From NCBI GenBank assembly GCA_022870705.1, contig CP072107.1, positions 1,982,501 through 2,046,500 on the forward strand: a DNA stretch of 64,000 nucleotides, given 5' to 3'. Shown one piece after another: positions 10,128-19,443 of the stretch. The notes beneath the pieces were generated by a model that saw only the letters and a list, made by a program, of their open reading frames with translations, ran no database searches and had not been told where the DNA came from. This DNA is from Oscillospiraceae bacterium CM. GTDB lineage: Bacteria; Bacillota; Clostridia; Oscillospirales; Oscillospiraceae. Made by a program: the position numbers and the translations under genes. How positions within the stretch are numbered: position 1 is the stretch's first letter; each line of letters begins with the position of its first letter.

Positions 10128-10168
10128 CAACAGCGGTGTGTTCCTTCCGAACACACCGCTGTTTTTTT
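10128..10168 (+). terminator. Rho-independent terminator after the XpaC-like gene
   Basis: A 14-bp perfect stem (10130-10143 with 10149-10162), CTTCC loop and seven T residues. It is one of the strongest terminators in the window. Confidence 0.92.
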
Positions 10169-10619
10169 ATGCGCCTTGAGCCAGCTTCACCAGAAAATAA
10201 AAAAGCCCGTACAGCACCGACGCCATCGTGCCGAAAACGATAACGGGGCCGGCGATGATAAACATTTTGGCGCTCATGCCAGTAATAAGCCCCTCGCTTT
10301 TAAATTCCAGCGCCGGTGCGGCGACGGAATTGGCAAAGCCGGTAATCGGCACAAGCGTTCCCGCACCTGAAAATTTCGCAAGATTGTCGTATACTTTAAG
10401 ACCCGTTAAGAGCGCCCCGGCAAACACGAGTGTGACTGATGTCGCCGCCCCCGCGCCATCGGGCGTGAGTCCCAGGCTTGTATAGCCGTTTAATATGACC
10501 TCACCGATGACGCAAATAAGCCCGCCGGATATAAATGCTTTCACCATGTTGGCAGCGAGCGGCGAATTAGGCGATTTTTTCTCTACAAATTTCTTATAGT
10601 CTTTTTTTGACATATCCAT
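10167..10619 (-). CDS. spoVAC: Stage V sporulation protein AC
   Basis: ATG at 10619, seven bases after GAGGTG, gives 150 residues. Four hydrophobic segments and the conserved FAGAGTLVPITGFANSV and SEGLITGMSAKMF stretches (parts of the SpoVAC/SpoVAEB family) are plain. SpoVAC forms a mechanosensitive channel for dipicolinic acid movement across the spore inner membrane. It is usually followed by spoVAD and spoVAE; here it stands alone between the XpaC-like gene and the SLH transglutaminase. Confidence 0.88.
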   Translation of the reverse strand: MDMSKKDYKKFVEKKSPNSPLAANMVKAFISGGLICVIGEVILNGYTSLGLTPDGAGAATSVTLVFAGALLTGLKVYDNLAKFSGAGTLVPITGFANSVAAPALEFKSEGLITGMSAKMFIIAGPVIVFGTMASVLYGLFYFLVKLAQGA

Positions 10620-10686
10620 AAACACGCACCTCGCCGTTAGCGTTTCCATACTGGGGGTGTTTATGCAACTGTGCGGCGCATCTATG

Positions 10687-10715
10687 AAAAGAGAGGGCCT
10701 TCAATCGGCCCTCTC
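10687..10715 (-). terminator. Terminator of the SLH transglutaminase gene
   Basis: The minus strand reads GAGAGGGCC, a 7-base loop, GGCCCTCTC and TTTTC directly after the stop at 10737. It separates this gene from spoVAC. Confidence 0.85.
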
Positions 10716-10736
10716 CTGTTTTGTGTTATGGCAGTT

Positions 10737-12470
10737 CTACCAGGCGTATTTCTCAATCATACGCTCGGCAATCGTCATGGCCTGTTCGCGTGATAAAAGA
10801 CCTTGCGGTTCAAAATTGGTACCCGTTCCCGTCATCAAGCCGTTTTCATAAGCATACCGAACATATAAAAGCGCCCAGGCGCTAATCCGAGAAGCGTCCT
10901 GATACGGCAGCGGTGATGACGATGACACCGGCACGCTTGTGACCGCCGCAACAGTTGCGCCGATGATTTTTGCGCACTGCTCACGCGTCAGCGTACCATT
11001 TGGCCCAAACGTCGTTGGGCTTTGGCCGCTGACGATGCCGAGAGCGTAGCCCTTTGCAATTTCAGCGGCGTATGGACTGCTGGAAATATCGGTAAACGGG
11101 GTTTCAGTAGGCGCTGTATAGTCCCCAGCCGCATATTCGTAAATATTCACCATGAGCGCCGTGAACTCGGCGCGCGTGATGCTGCTCTGATAGCTTGAGG
11201 CGAGTGCCTCCGGCACGACGCCGCGGGCTGCCAGCGCTGCAACATCGGCCTGCGCCCATGGGCTGACAGCGGCGTTATCATAGGCCGTGATTTGATACAT
11301 CGCAGCGACGCCGCTGCCATCCGTCGCCTCGGCGACGACATAAACCGTGCCCGCGCGATCGACCGTGACGTGGCCGGCGCTGTCAACCACGCTGCCGTAA
11401 GACCCTATCGAATACCAGCGGAGGGTCTTGTTTGTCGCGTCTGCCGGGCTTATCGTCGGCGTCAGCGTAAACGTATCGCCGACGGTATAAACCCCCTCGC
11501 TGGAAGGGAACGTGATAGAGGCAACAAGCGTGACATCACGCGAACTGTTAAAGTTGACGGGCGACATGGGGTATTCCGCGTAAAACGCGGCTGTATCGTA
11601 TTCAGGATCCCGATCGTGGTCTGAAAACGCGGCATCGTTTTTTAGAAAATAGGCCGACGTCCTTCCCGTATCATCCCAGGTTACGTCGATATTGTACCAG
11701 TACTTCCCGATCTGCGCAATATTCCAGGCATGGCCGTCACTTGAATTTCTGGCTTGGCCAGTGATAATTCTGACCGGCACACCAGCCTCCAGGAGCATTT
11801 TATACAACAATAACGCGTACCCGTTGCAGACTGTTCTCTTAGAATAAAGTCCGTCATAAGCCGAATACTTTTCTAGCGTATAATCATAGTCAACCTGCTG
11901 TTTTATGTAATCATGAACGGCTTTGATTTTTTCATACTGGCTGCTCTCACCGATGTCAAGCTGCTCGAGGATCGTTTCGACAGCCGCGTCCACATAATCT
12001 TCCTGTTGCTGTGTTGTCAGGTACGACTGCGTGAATTTATAGGCAGCGGTGCCATTTGACCATGTACGGCTCATATACATATACCCAACCATGTTACTAG
12101 ACAGATAATCAAGATCCGATGTCGTCTCTGGGAGATCAGCCGAAAAGATATCGTCCCAAATCTGATCTGGGACAATCGCAGTGAACGTGCTAAAGCTGAC
12201 ATTTATATACGCAATCGTGAAATCGGTATCACGCGCGACAAACTGCTCGGCGGCCGTTTCAATAAAGCTCTCGTAATCACCGACGGTGTAATCTGTGCTC
12301 TCGGGGTACGCCTGCTGAGAAAACACAGCTTCGGCTGAGCGCATGTTCTCGGTGTCTTTCCGGTACGTGCCCAGATACTGCACCGTGCTGACCGCCATAA
12401 CGTTTGACGCGATGGATACAAGCAGCGCGAGAAGGGCGGCCGTCGCGGCCGCTTTTATGTACCTTTTCAT
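10737..12470 (-). CDS. Secreted SLH-domain transglutaminase-like protein with Big_2 domain
   Basis: ATG at 12470 follows AGAGGGCGATT and gives 577 residues starting with a signal peptide (MKRYIKAAATAALLALLVS). A transglutaminase-like core at about 200-290 keeps the triad Cys (RTVCNGYA), His (SDGHAWN) and Asp (NIDVTWDD). A Big_2-like immunoglobulin fold follows (about 320-400), then three S-layer homology repeats (about 405-577), with TRAEF, TREQC and SREQA helices. It is likely anchored to secondary wall polymer outside the cell; whether the core is a protease, amidase or cross-linker cannot be told. Confidence 0.88.
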   Translation of the reverse strand: MKRYIKAAATAALLALLVSIASNVMAVSTVQYLGTYRKDTENMRSAEAVFSQQAYPESTDYTVGDYESFIETAAEQFVARDTDFTIAYINVSFSTFTAIVPDQIWDDIFSADLPETTSDLDYLSSNMVGYMYMSRTWSNGTAAYKFTQSYLTTQQQEDYVDAAVETILEQLDIGESSQYEKIKAVHDYIKQQVDYDYTLEKYSAYDGLYSKRTVCNGYALLLYKMLLEAGVPVRIITGQARNSSDGHAWNIAQIGKYWYNIDVTWDDTGRTSAYFLKNDAAFSDHDRDPEYDTAAFYAEYPMSPVNFNSSRDVTLVASITFPSSEGVYTVGDTFTLTPTISPADATNKTLRWYSIGSYGSVVDSAGHVTVDRAGTVYVVAEATDGSGVAAMYQITAYDNAAVSPWAQADVAALAARGVVPEALASSYQSSITRAEFTALMVNIYEYAAGDYTAPTETPFTDISSSPYAAEIAKGYALGIVSGQSPTTFGPNGTLTREQCAKIIGATVAAVTSVPVSSSSPLPYQDASRISAWALLYVRYAYENGLMTGTGTNFEPQGLLSREQAMTIAERMIEKYAW

Positions 12471-12591
12471 AATCGCCCTCTTTTCCCAGTATGCGGTAAC
12501 TATCGTCCCTCCGTCAATTATACAGGAAATCCATAACTTTACAAGGCGCTTTTCAATTCGAGCGGCTGACGTGTGCGTGCAGACGATCATA

Positions 12592-12623
12592 AAGTGCCGC
12601 CGCCCAAATGGGCAGCGGCACTC
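12592..12623 (-). terminator. Terminator-like hairpin downstream of htrA
   Basis: AGTGCCGC...GCGGCACT encloses an inner GCCCATTTGGGC hairpin, followed on the minus strand by TTTATG. The T-tract is weak, but its placement after htrA fits termination. Confidence 0.6.
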
Positions 12624-12667
12624 ATATGTTAAACCGGCAGTTGTTTTATACCGGCAGACAGCTTTTT

Positions 12668-14164
12668 TCAGCCGTTTTCGCTGGTCGTTTGTGTCACGCC
12701 CTCTTCGTCAAACGTGATGGACAGCGTGATATCCTTTCCTTCACGTCGAATCGTTACTTTCGCCGTCTCACCGGCTTTATAATTTTTTTTCGCCGCCTTG
12801 AGCGTATCGGAAGACGTTACAGCCGTGTCGCCAAGCTTCGTGATAATATCGCCAACCTTGATCCCGGCTTTGTCGGCGCAGGAGCCGGGCTCGACGGAAT
12901 TGACATATGCGCCTTCAACCCAATTGTAATACTGCGCCGCCGCGCTCGTCACGGTGCTGACGGTAATGCCCATACTCGGTTTGCCGCTGACATGGCCTGT
13001 CGTCATCAGCTGCGTGATGATGTTCATGGCGTCATCAATCGGGATGGCAAAGCCCAGTCCCTCCACGGGGACGCTGCTGCTGGCATATTTAGCCGAGACG
13101 ATGCCGATGATTTCCCCTTTTGAATTGTAGACCGGCCCGCCCGAATTGCCCGGGTTGACGGCGGCATCAATCTGAAACATGTTGATTTTCGTCGCCTCGT
13201 CAATTGGGATCACGCGGTCAAGCGCGCTGACAATACCGTTCGTCATCGTATAATCGAGCTCGCCAAGCGGATTGCCGACGGCAAAAACCCGGTCGCCGAC
13301 CTGCATGTTCTTGCTGCTGCCGATGGTAACGGCGCTCAGGCCCGTTTGATCGATCTTGATGACGGCCAAGTCATTATCCTGCTCGTAGCCGACGATTTTT
13401 GCCGGATAGGATTTGCCGTCGTGCATCATCACTGTCAGCTCATAGCCGTTTTTGACGGCGTATTCGATCACATGGTAATTGGTAACGATATATCCGTCCG
13501 CCGATATAATAAAGCCCGACCCTGAAACGGCCGATGACGAAGACTCCCCAAAAACGTTCGTCTTCATCTGCGAGTTAACACCAACAACTTGATTGACAGC
13601 CATAGCGTAAATATCCTCCGCTGCCATTTCTGTCCCAGGCGAGACGTTAGACGATGTGCCTTGCCCGTTGTTTGATGCCCCGTTTGATGACGAGCCGATG
13701 ATAACTTTATTCTGCGTTGCGTTGTTTCTGTAATTTGTAACCTGAATAACACCGTACGTTGAACCGGCGCTGGCTATGGCGCACGCCAGAACAAGGCACA
13801 CGGCTTTTGCAAAACCGCTAAGCGGCTTTCTGGGCTTTTTTGGCTTGGGCGGCGCTGGCTGAAAATGCCCATAGTCTTTAAAGGGCGCGCTGTGATACCC
13901 CGGTGAAAACGGCGGTGGCGCAGCTACTCCAACTTCTCGGTAAACAGGCTCCTGCCATGGCGCCTCATAGACGTATCCGCTCGTCTTTGGCGGCTCGCCT
14001 GTCTGTCCTTCAGGCGGCTGGGTGCTTGGCGGTGTCGCTTCATCCGGGATAGCTGCCGTTGTCTCCGGATTCTCACCAACCTCCACAGCGCTTTCCGGCA
14101 TTAAATTTTCCGACGGCTGCGCGGCCTGGGTTTCATCATTTCTCATTCCGTCGTCATTGAGCAT
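12668..14164 (-). CDS. htrA: HtrA/DegP-like serine protease with PDZ domain
   Basis: ATG at 14164 lies seven bases after GGAGG and is preferred over the ATG at 14188. The 498 residues comprise a Pro/Glu-rich cytoplasmic N-terminus (1-115), one membrane helix (about 117-140), a Ser/Asn-rich linker, an S1C trypsin-like domain with catalytic His (VTNYHVI), Asp (DNDLAVIKI) and Ser (NPGNSGGPV), and a C-terminal PDZ domain. It is a surface-facing quality-control protease, as in Bacillus HtrA/HtrB. It is monocistronic. Confidence 0.95.
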   Translation of the reverse strand: MLNDDGMRNDETQAAQPSENLMPESAVEVGENPETTAAIPDEATPPSTQPPEGQTGEPPKTSGYVYEAPWQEPVYREVGVAAPPPFSPGYHSAPFKDYGHFQPAPPKPKKPRKPLSGFAKAVCLVLACAIASAGSTYGVIQVTNYRNNATQNKVIIGSSSNGASNNGQGTSSNVSPGTEMAAEDIYAMAVNQVVGVNSQMKTNVFGESSSSAVSGSGFIISADGYIVTNYHVIEYAVKNGYELTVMMHDGKSYPAKIVGYEQDNDLAVIKIDQTGLSAVTIGSSKNMQVGDRVFAVGNPLGELDYTMTNGIVSALDRVIPIDEATKINMFQIDAAVNPGNSGGPVYNSKGEIIGIVSAKYASSSVPVEGLGFAIPIDDAMNIITQLMTTGHVSGKPSMGITVSTVTSAAAQYYNWVEGAYVNSVEPGSCADKAGIKVGDIITKLGDTAVTSSDTLKAAKKNYKAGETAKVTIRREGKDITLSITFDEEGVTQTTSENG

Positions 14165-14369
14165 TCGTATTCCTCCAAAACGAAACATGTATCTTTAAAA
14201 GCTTCTCGCTTCCTCTTGCAATCGTATCATATATTGTCTTTATGTCCAATAAATGAATAAAATAAAAACATTTGAAAAACTGAGCTTTTGTGTCATCGCA
14301 TTCCTAGGTTCCCCCCGGCTTGACACCACAGCGTCGGCATGTTAAGTTATAAATTCAGGAGATGATAAT

Positions 14370-16157
14370 ATGCCGGACGCGCTTTACACATTTGAAAATG
14401 AAAATTATAAAAATGCCTATCGTCATACGACGTCACATATTCTGGCACAGGCCGTCAAACGCCTCTTTCCCGATACAAAGCTCGCCATTGGCCCTGCCAT
14501 AACTGACGGTTTTTATTATGATTTTGACGCGCCGGAGCCGTTCGGACCCGAGGTGCTGGAACAGCTTGAAGCCGAAATGAAGAAGATCATCAAAGAAAAG
14601 CTGCCGCTCGAGCGCTTTGAGCTGCCGCGCGACCAGGCCGTAGCGCTCATGGAAGAGCGCGGGGAGCCATATAAGGTTGAGCTGATTGGTGATCTTCCGG
14701 AGGACGCCGTCATCAGCTTTTACAGGCAGGGTGACTTCGTCGACCTGTGCGCCGGCCCGCATCTCGACAGCACCGGGCGCGTCAAAGCCAATGCCTTTAA
14801 GCTGACAAGCTGCACGGGTGCTTACTGGCGCGGCGACTCGAGCAAAAAAATGCTTCAGCGCGTTTACGGTACGTGTTTTATGACAAAGGATGTGCTTGAC
14901 GCCTATTTAGAACGTGTTGAGGAGGCCAAGCGCCGCGACCACAATAAGATCGGCCGTGAACTCGGTTACTTTACAACGGTCGACGTCATTGGGCAGGGCT
15001 TGCCGATCCTGATGCCGAACGGCGCACGCGTCATTCAGCTTCTGTCCCGCTTTGTGGAGGATGAGGAGCAGCGCCGCGGTTATCAGCTCACAAAAACGCC
15101 GTTCATGGCCAAGCGGGAGCTTTATAAAATCTCCGGCCACTGGGATCACTACCGCGAGGGCATGTTCATCCTCGGTGAACCGGACGACGAAACGACGGAG
15201 TGCTTTGCCCTGCGCCCGATGACGTGCCCGTTCCAGTATCAGGTGTTTTTAAACAGCATGCGCTCATACCGCGATCTGCCAATGCGTCTTGGTGAGACAT
15301 CCACCCTCTTCCGCAACGAGGATTCCGGCGAAATGCACGGCTTGATTCGCGTGCGTCAGTTCACTATTTCAGAAGGCCACCTCATCCTGCGCCCCGACCA
15401 ACTGGAGGAGGAATTTAAAGGCTGCCTGGAGCTGGCAAAATTCATGCTGGAGACGCTCGGCCTCGAGGGCGACTGCACCTATCGTTTCTCCCAGTGGGAC
15501 CCGAACAATACCGCCAAATACGAGGGCACAGCCGAGCAGTGGAACGCGGCGCAGGCACTGATGGGCAAAATCCTTGACCATCTCGGTATCGACTACAAAA
15601 TTGGCATTGACGAGGCGGCCTTTTACGGCCCGAAGCTTGATATTCAGATCAAAAACGTCCACGGCAAAGAGGACACGCTCATCACCATCCAGATCGATAT
15701 GCTGCTGGCCGAGAAGTTCGGCATGGAGTATGTCGACGCCGACGGCTCAAAGAAGCGGCCGTATATCATTCACCGCACTTCCATCGGCTGCTATGAGCGC
15801 ACGCTCGCTCTGCTGCTCGAAAAATACGCCGGCGCTCTGCCGCTGTGGCTGATGCCGGAGCAGGTTCGCGTCCTCCCGATTACCGACAGAACGGCTGATT
15901 ACGCCGATCAGATCACAAAGACGCTCCGCGCCAGCGGCTTTCGGGCGGAAACGGACCGTCGCAGTGAAAAAATCGGCTATAAAATCCGTGAGGCACAGCT
16001 TCAAAAAATCCCGTATATGCTTGTCCTTGGCGATAAAGAAGCTGAGACAAACACCGTCACCGTACGCACGCGTGCAGGCGGCGATCAGGGCGCGATGGCC
16101 CTTGCCGATTTCCTGGCAGCCATCACGGAAGAGCGGGATTCGCGCGCTATTAAATAA
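14370..16157 (+). CDS. thrS: Threonyl-tRNA synthetase lacking the TGS domain
   Basis: 595 residues, about 45 shorter than the usual protein. It starts directly in the editing domain: HTTSH at 19-23 and CAGPH further on supply the zinc-like editing residues. The class II catalytic domain has MTCPF, the motif 2 region FRNEDSGEMHGLIRVRQF and the motif 3 SIGCYERTL; the anticodon-binding domain closes the protein. The roughly 60-residue N-terminal TGS domain is missing, and AGGAG before ATG 14370 makes an upstream start unlikely. I see no T-box leader in the 180 bases upstream. Confidence 0.95.
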   Translation: MPDALYTFENENYKNAYRHTTSHILAQAVKRLFPDTKLAIGPAITDGFYYDFDAPEPFGPEVLEQLEAEMKKIIKEKLPLERFELPRDQAVALMEERGEPYKVELIGDLPEDAVISFYRQGDFVDLCAGPHLDSTGRVKANAFKLTSCTGAYWRGDSSKKMLQRVYGTCFMTKDVLDAYLERVEEAKRRDHNKIGRELGYFTTVDVIGQGLPILMPNGARVIQLLSRFVEDEEQRRGYQLTKTPFMAKRELYKISGHWDHYREGMFILGEPDDETTECFALRPMTCPFQYQVFLNSMRSYRDLPMRLGETSTLFRNEDSGEMHGLIRVRQFTISEGHLILRPDQLEEEFKGCLELAKFMLETLGLEGDCTYRFSQWDPNNTAKYEGTAEQWNAAQALMGKILDHLGIDYKIGIDEAAFYGPKLDIQIKNVHGKEDTLITIQIDMLLAEKFGMEYVDADGSKKRPYIIHRTSIGCYERTLALLLEKYAGALPLWLMPEQVRVLPITDRTADYADQITKTLRASGFRAETDRRSEKIGYKIREAQLQKIPYMLVLGDKEAETNTVTVRTRAGGDQGAMALADFLAAITEERDSRAIK

Positions 16158-16175
16158 AAGTCAAGATGCCAAACC

Positions 16176-16209
16176 AAAGGGTTTAAGCGAACGCTTAAAC
16201 CCTTTTTTG
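16176..16209 (+). terminator. Terminator of thrS
   Basis: A perfect 14-bp stem, AAAGGGTTTAAGCG with CGCTTAAACCCTTT, has a 2-base apex and runs into TTTTTTG. Confidence 0.92.
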
Positions 16210-16300
16210 CTGCAAATTCAGCGACAAAATTTACAAGACATATGAGCAGGCATGCCTTCGTAAACTAAAAACAGCCATTACAATTAAGGGAGTTTTTGAC

Positions 16301-16975
16301 GTGGCAAACAAACGAAAGCTGATTTTATCGCTGGCTGTCATTTTCGCACTCAACATCGCGCTCATTTCGCTCATCCAATTCTTGCAGTCGGCACAGGCTG
16401 CCACATATAGAAGAGGCTCGACGGGCTCTGTTGTTACAGAGATTCAGCAGCGCCTGTCCGACTGGGGTTATTATGACAATGGGATTGACGGGGTATACGG
16501 TGAGCAGACGGAATCGGCTGTCCGATATTTTCAGAGCAAAAACGGACTGACGGTTGACGGGGTTGCAGGGGATGAAACGCTCGCGGCCATTGGCGTCAAC
16601 GGGGGGTCTGGCTCGACGGCGCGCTCAAACGACATGGAGCTTTTAGCACGCCTCATCTCTGCCGAGGCCCGCGGCGAGCCGTATTCCGGGCAGGTCGCCG
16701 TCGGTGCCGTCGTCCTCAACAGGACGAAGCATCCGGCCTTCCCCCATTCGATTTCAGGTGTCGTTTATCAGCCGGGTGCCTTTACCTGCCTCGACGATGG
16801 GCAATTCTACGCACCCGTGTCTGACAGCGCATACAACGCCGCGCGGGACGCTTTAAACGGCTGGGATCCTTCCGGCGGCGCGATTTACTATTTTAATCCG
16901 AACACGGCGACGAGCGCGTGGATTTGGTCACGCCCGCTTCTCGTTATTATCGGGGACCATCGCTTTTGTTCATAA
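16301..16975 (+). CDS. sleB: SleB-type spore cortex-lytic enzyme / cell wall hydrolase
   Basis: GTG at 16301 follows AAGGGAG and gives 224 residues: signal/anchor (about 8-33), a PG_binding_1 domain (about 38-95; GSTGSVVTEIQQRL and DGVAGDETLAAIG) and a Hydrolase_2 domain (about 108-224; ARLISAEARGEPYSGQ, with the probable catalytic Glu). SleB breaks muramic-delta-lactam cortex during germination. It could instead be the related vegetative CwlJ/SleB-like hydrolase, since no YpeB gene is next to it. Confidence 0.88.
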   Translation: MANKRKLILSLAVIFALNIALISLIQFLQSAQAATYRRGSTGSVVTEIQQRLSDWGYYDNGIDGVYGEQTESAVRYFQSKNGLTVDGVAGDETLAAIGVNGGSGSTARSNDMELLARLISAEARGEPYSGQVAVGAVVLNRTKHPAFPHSISGVVYQPGAFTCLDDGQFYAPVSDSAYNAARDALNGWDPSGGAIYYFNPNTATSAWIWSRPLLVIIGDHRFCS

Positions 16976-16980
16976 GAAGA

Positions 16981-17004
16981 GGCGGGGCAAATTACTGCCC
17001 CGCC
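16981..17004. terminator. Shared hairpin between convergent sleB and pth
   Basis: GGCGGGGC, an 8-base loop and GCCCCGCC. The following T content is modest on both strands (minus reads TCTTCTT), so it probably serves both genes weakly. Confidence 0.6.
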
Positions 17005-17010
17005 ATCCTG

Positions 17011-17595
17011 TCAATTATATCGATTCATCGCCGTGTCAACACCGGACGTGACGATGGTCTTCACAGCCGCCGCCGCTGTTTCCGCCGCCGCTTCGAGCTG
17101 CTGGAGCTCACTGCCGAAAAGTGTGGAGAGCACCCAGTCGGCCATTTCGAAATCAGGATGCGCAGGTTTGCCGACGCCGATTTTAACGCGGATGAAGCTG
17201 TCGCCGCCGCATTTGGCGATAATATCCTTTAGGCCGTTGTGCCCGCCCGCCGTACCGTCACGCCGGATTCTGAGCTTGCCGGGCAGCAAGGCCACATCGT
17301 CGGAGACGACAATGACGCGCTCAAGCGGCAGCTTGTAAAATGCCATAGCCTCCCGGACGGCATCGCCGCTCAGATTCATATACGTTTGCGGTTTCATCAG
17401 AAAGAGCTTGACGCCGTCAATATCGGCCGAGCCTGTTAATGCTTTGAATTTCAGGCGGTTTATTCTGACGCCTGCTTTTTCAAAAACATCCGCCGTCATA
17501 AAGCCGGCGTTGTGCCGCGTTTTGCTGTAGACGGCACCGGGATTCCCCAAAAAAACGACAAGCCAGTCGACGGGGCCGCTTTTCTTAAACAACAT
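17011..17595 (-). CDS. pth: Peptidyl-tRNA hydrolase
   Basis: ATG at 17595 is chosen because GGCAGGG lies seven bases upstream; a GTG two codons earlier would sit on the ribosome site. The 194 residues contain GNPGAVYSKTRHNAGF with catalytic His28, the MKPQTYMNLSG stretch and the SDDVALLPG / GGHNGLK region of bacterial Pth. It recycles peptidyl-tRNAs that drop off ribosomes. It lies just downstream of prs, a common pairing. Confidence 0.95.
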   Translation of the reverse strand: MLFKKSGPVDWLVVFLGNPGAVYSKTRHNAGFMTADVFEKAGVRINRLKFKALTGSADIDGVKLFLMKPQTYMNLSGDAVREAMAFYKLPLERVIVVSDDVALLPGKLRIRRDGTAGGHNGLKDIIAKCGGDSFIRVKIGVGKPAHPDFEMADWVLSTLFGSELQQLEAAAETAAAAVKTIVTSGVDTAMNRYN

Positions 17596-17613
17596 CGGCA
17601 CACCCTGCCTTCA

Positions 17614-18573
17614 TTAACGGAACAAGGTTGAAATCGAAACTTCCTCATAGACGCGCTCAATCGCTTCCGCAAAAAGCGGCGCGGCGGACAGATACTTAAT
17701 TTTGCTGCTCGCAATCTTTCCGGGGTACGGGATCGTATCGGTAAATATTAATTCCTTGATATAGCTGTCGTTAACCCGTTCAACGGCGGCGCCGGAGAGG
17801 ACGCCGTGCGTCGCGCAGGCGAAGATTTCCTTTGCCTTACCGATCTCGACAAGGGCTTTAGCCGCGCCACAGAGACTCCCGGCCGTATCCACCATGTCGT
17901 CGAAGAGAATAACGTTTTTATCCTTGACGGAACCAATGATATTCATTACTTCAGACTGATTGGCCTTTTCGCGTCGTTTATCGATAATCGCAAGCCCAAG
18001 GCCCATTTTCAGGGCAAACGTGCGCGCTCTGGCGACGGAGCCGACATCCGGCGAGACGACGACAACATCTTCCGAGCCTTCACCAAATTTTTTAATGTAG
18101 TATTCCGCGAATAGCGGGCTGCCAAGCAAATTGTCAACCGGGATATCAAAAAAGCCCTGTATCTGCGAAGCGTGCAAATCCATCGTGAGCACCCGGTCGG
18201 CCCCGGCCGAGGTGATCAGATTTGCCACAAGCTTGGCGGATATAGGGTCTCTGGCTTTTGCCTTTCTGTCCTGACGCGCGTATCCAAAATAGGGGACGAC
18301 GGCTGTGATGCGCCCGGCCGACGCCCTTTTGCAGGCATCCACCATGATGAGCAGCTCCATCAGATGATCGTTGACCGGCCCGCAGGTGGGCTGAATGATG
18401 AAAACGTCTGAGCCGCGGACGGATTCATACAGCGAAACGGAAATCTCGCCGTCCGAAAAGCTTGTGACCTTCGAATCCCCCAGGCGGATTCCTATGTTTC
18501 GGCAGATGCTTTCAGCCAGTGGCTTGTTGGCATTGCCCGCAAATATTTTAATATCTTTCCCATGTGAAACCAT
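17614..18573 (-). CDS. prs: Ribose-phosphate pyrophosphokinase
   Basis: 319 residues, full length. Visible are the N-terminal FSDGEI segment, ATP-site YFGYARQDRK, the metal-binding DLHASQIQGFF and the PRPP loop near VILFDDMVDTAGS. It makes PRPP from ribose 5-phosphate and ATP for purine, pyrimidine, His and Trp synthesis. It is followed 18 bases later by pth and probably shares its transcript. Confidence 0.97.
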   Translation of the reverse strand: MVSHGKDIKIFAGNANKPLAESICRNIGIRLGDSKVTSFSDGEISVSLYESVRGSDVFIIQPTCGPVNDHLMELLIMVDACKRASAGRITAVVPYFGYARQDRKAKARDPISAKLVANLITSAGADRVLTMDLHASQIQGFFDIPVDNLLGSPLFAEYYIKKFGEGSEDVVVVSPDVGSVARARTFALKMGLGLAIIDKRREKANQSEVMNIIGSVKDKNVILFDDMVDTAGSLCGAAKALVEIGKAKEIFACATHGVLSGAAVERVNDSYIKELIFTDTIPYPGKIASSKIKYLSAAPLFAEAIERVYEEVSISTLFR

Positions 18574-18739
18574 TGTTGTCCCCCTCTTTTTCGCTTGCCA
18601 CCTGTATTATAGCAGATACGCCCCGGAAAACAAATAGTTTTGGCGGTTTTTCGTATGCCGTCAAGCTGTCAATCACTGTTATTAAACGCGTGTTTATCGA
18701 TTTCTCAAACTTCAGTAGTTATTGAAGGCGGTGATGTGA

Positions 18740-19405
18740 TTGTACGGAAAACGGTGTGCCGTGCCGCCGATTCTGGCCGAGGCGCTGTCATGCGAGGGCC
18801 TGTCTGCCGAAAAGCTCGATTTCTCACAGCTGCTGCACGTCGCCGTCCAAAAATCAGACGTCAAAATCATCTGCTATCAGCGAGATGCCATGGGCTTTTG
18901 GGCGCCAAGCGAAGACACCGGGATTATACAAGGCTTCGTTGGTATTCACGGCCTGAGTACGGTCAAGCGCGAGAGAGACGGCTGCACGCCATGCGGCCTA
19001 TTTAGGCTCGGCTTTGCCTTCGGCTGCGGGCCGAGACCGGAAACGGCGATGCCTTACCGGCCTGTCTCCGTCAATAGCTGCTGGGTCGACGACCCACGCT
19101 CCGCCAACTACAACACCTGGGCTGAAGGCGACGAAAACGAGGACTGGGTAAGCGCCGAGCAACTGGCCGTCTATCCGGAGGAATACGCTTTTGCCGTCAC
19201 GATCGGCTACAACACGCAGCGCATCCCAAAATGCGGCTCCGCTATTTTTATGCATTGCGGCCAACAGCCGACGGCGGGGTGCGTGGCCATGCCGAAAAAC
19301 GATCTGCTCGCGGTTTTAAAATGGCTGAATCCCGAGGATATGCCGCATATTCTAATTGCGAAGCAATCATTCAAATATTGTCAAGCGGGATATTCCTTGC
19401 TATGA
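18740..19405 (+). CDS. L,D-transpeptidase (YkuD-family) protein
   Basis: TTG at 18740 follows GAAGGCGGTG and gives 221 residues. A YkuD-type motif lies near residues 171-182: HCGQQPTAGCVAM, with His and the active Cys in H...[ST]xGC order. The spacing is shorter than in most YkuD domains, so it may belong to a divergent clan member. No signal peptide or membrane segment is visible, which is odd for a wall cross-linking enzyme. It is transcribed away from prs. Confidence 0.72.
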   Translation: MYGKRCAVPPILAEALSCEGLSAEKLDFSQLLHVAVQKSDVKIICYQRDAMGFWAPSEDTGIIQGFVGIHGLSTVKRERDGCTPCGLFRLGFAFGCGPRPETAMPYRPVSVNSCWVDDPRSANYNTWAEGDENEDWVSAEQLAVYPEEYAFAVTIGYNTQRIPKCGSAIFMHCGQQPTAGCVAMPKNDLLAVLKWLNPEDMPHILIAKQSFKYCQAGYSLL

Positions 19406-19406
19406 T
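19378..19406 (+). promoter_or_regulatory. Promoter of the 35-residue peptide gene
   Basis: TTGTCA (19378-19383), 17 bases, TATGAT (19401-19406). It overlaps the last codons of the L,D-transpeptidase gene and points at the small ORF at 19444. Confidence 0.6.
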
Positions 19407-19443
19407 AACGGCAAATGATATTGCTTTGGCTGAGGGAGTCTTC

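Noticed and set aside
14189-14369. T-box riboswitch before thrS
   Set aside because: The leader is too short, and I found neither the T-box consensus nor a Thr specifier stem with terminator.
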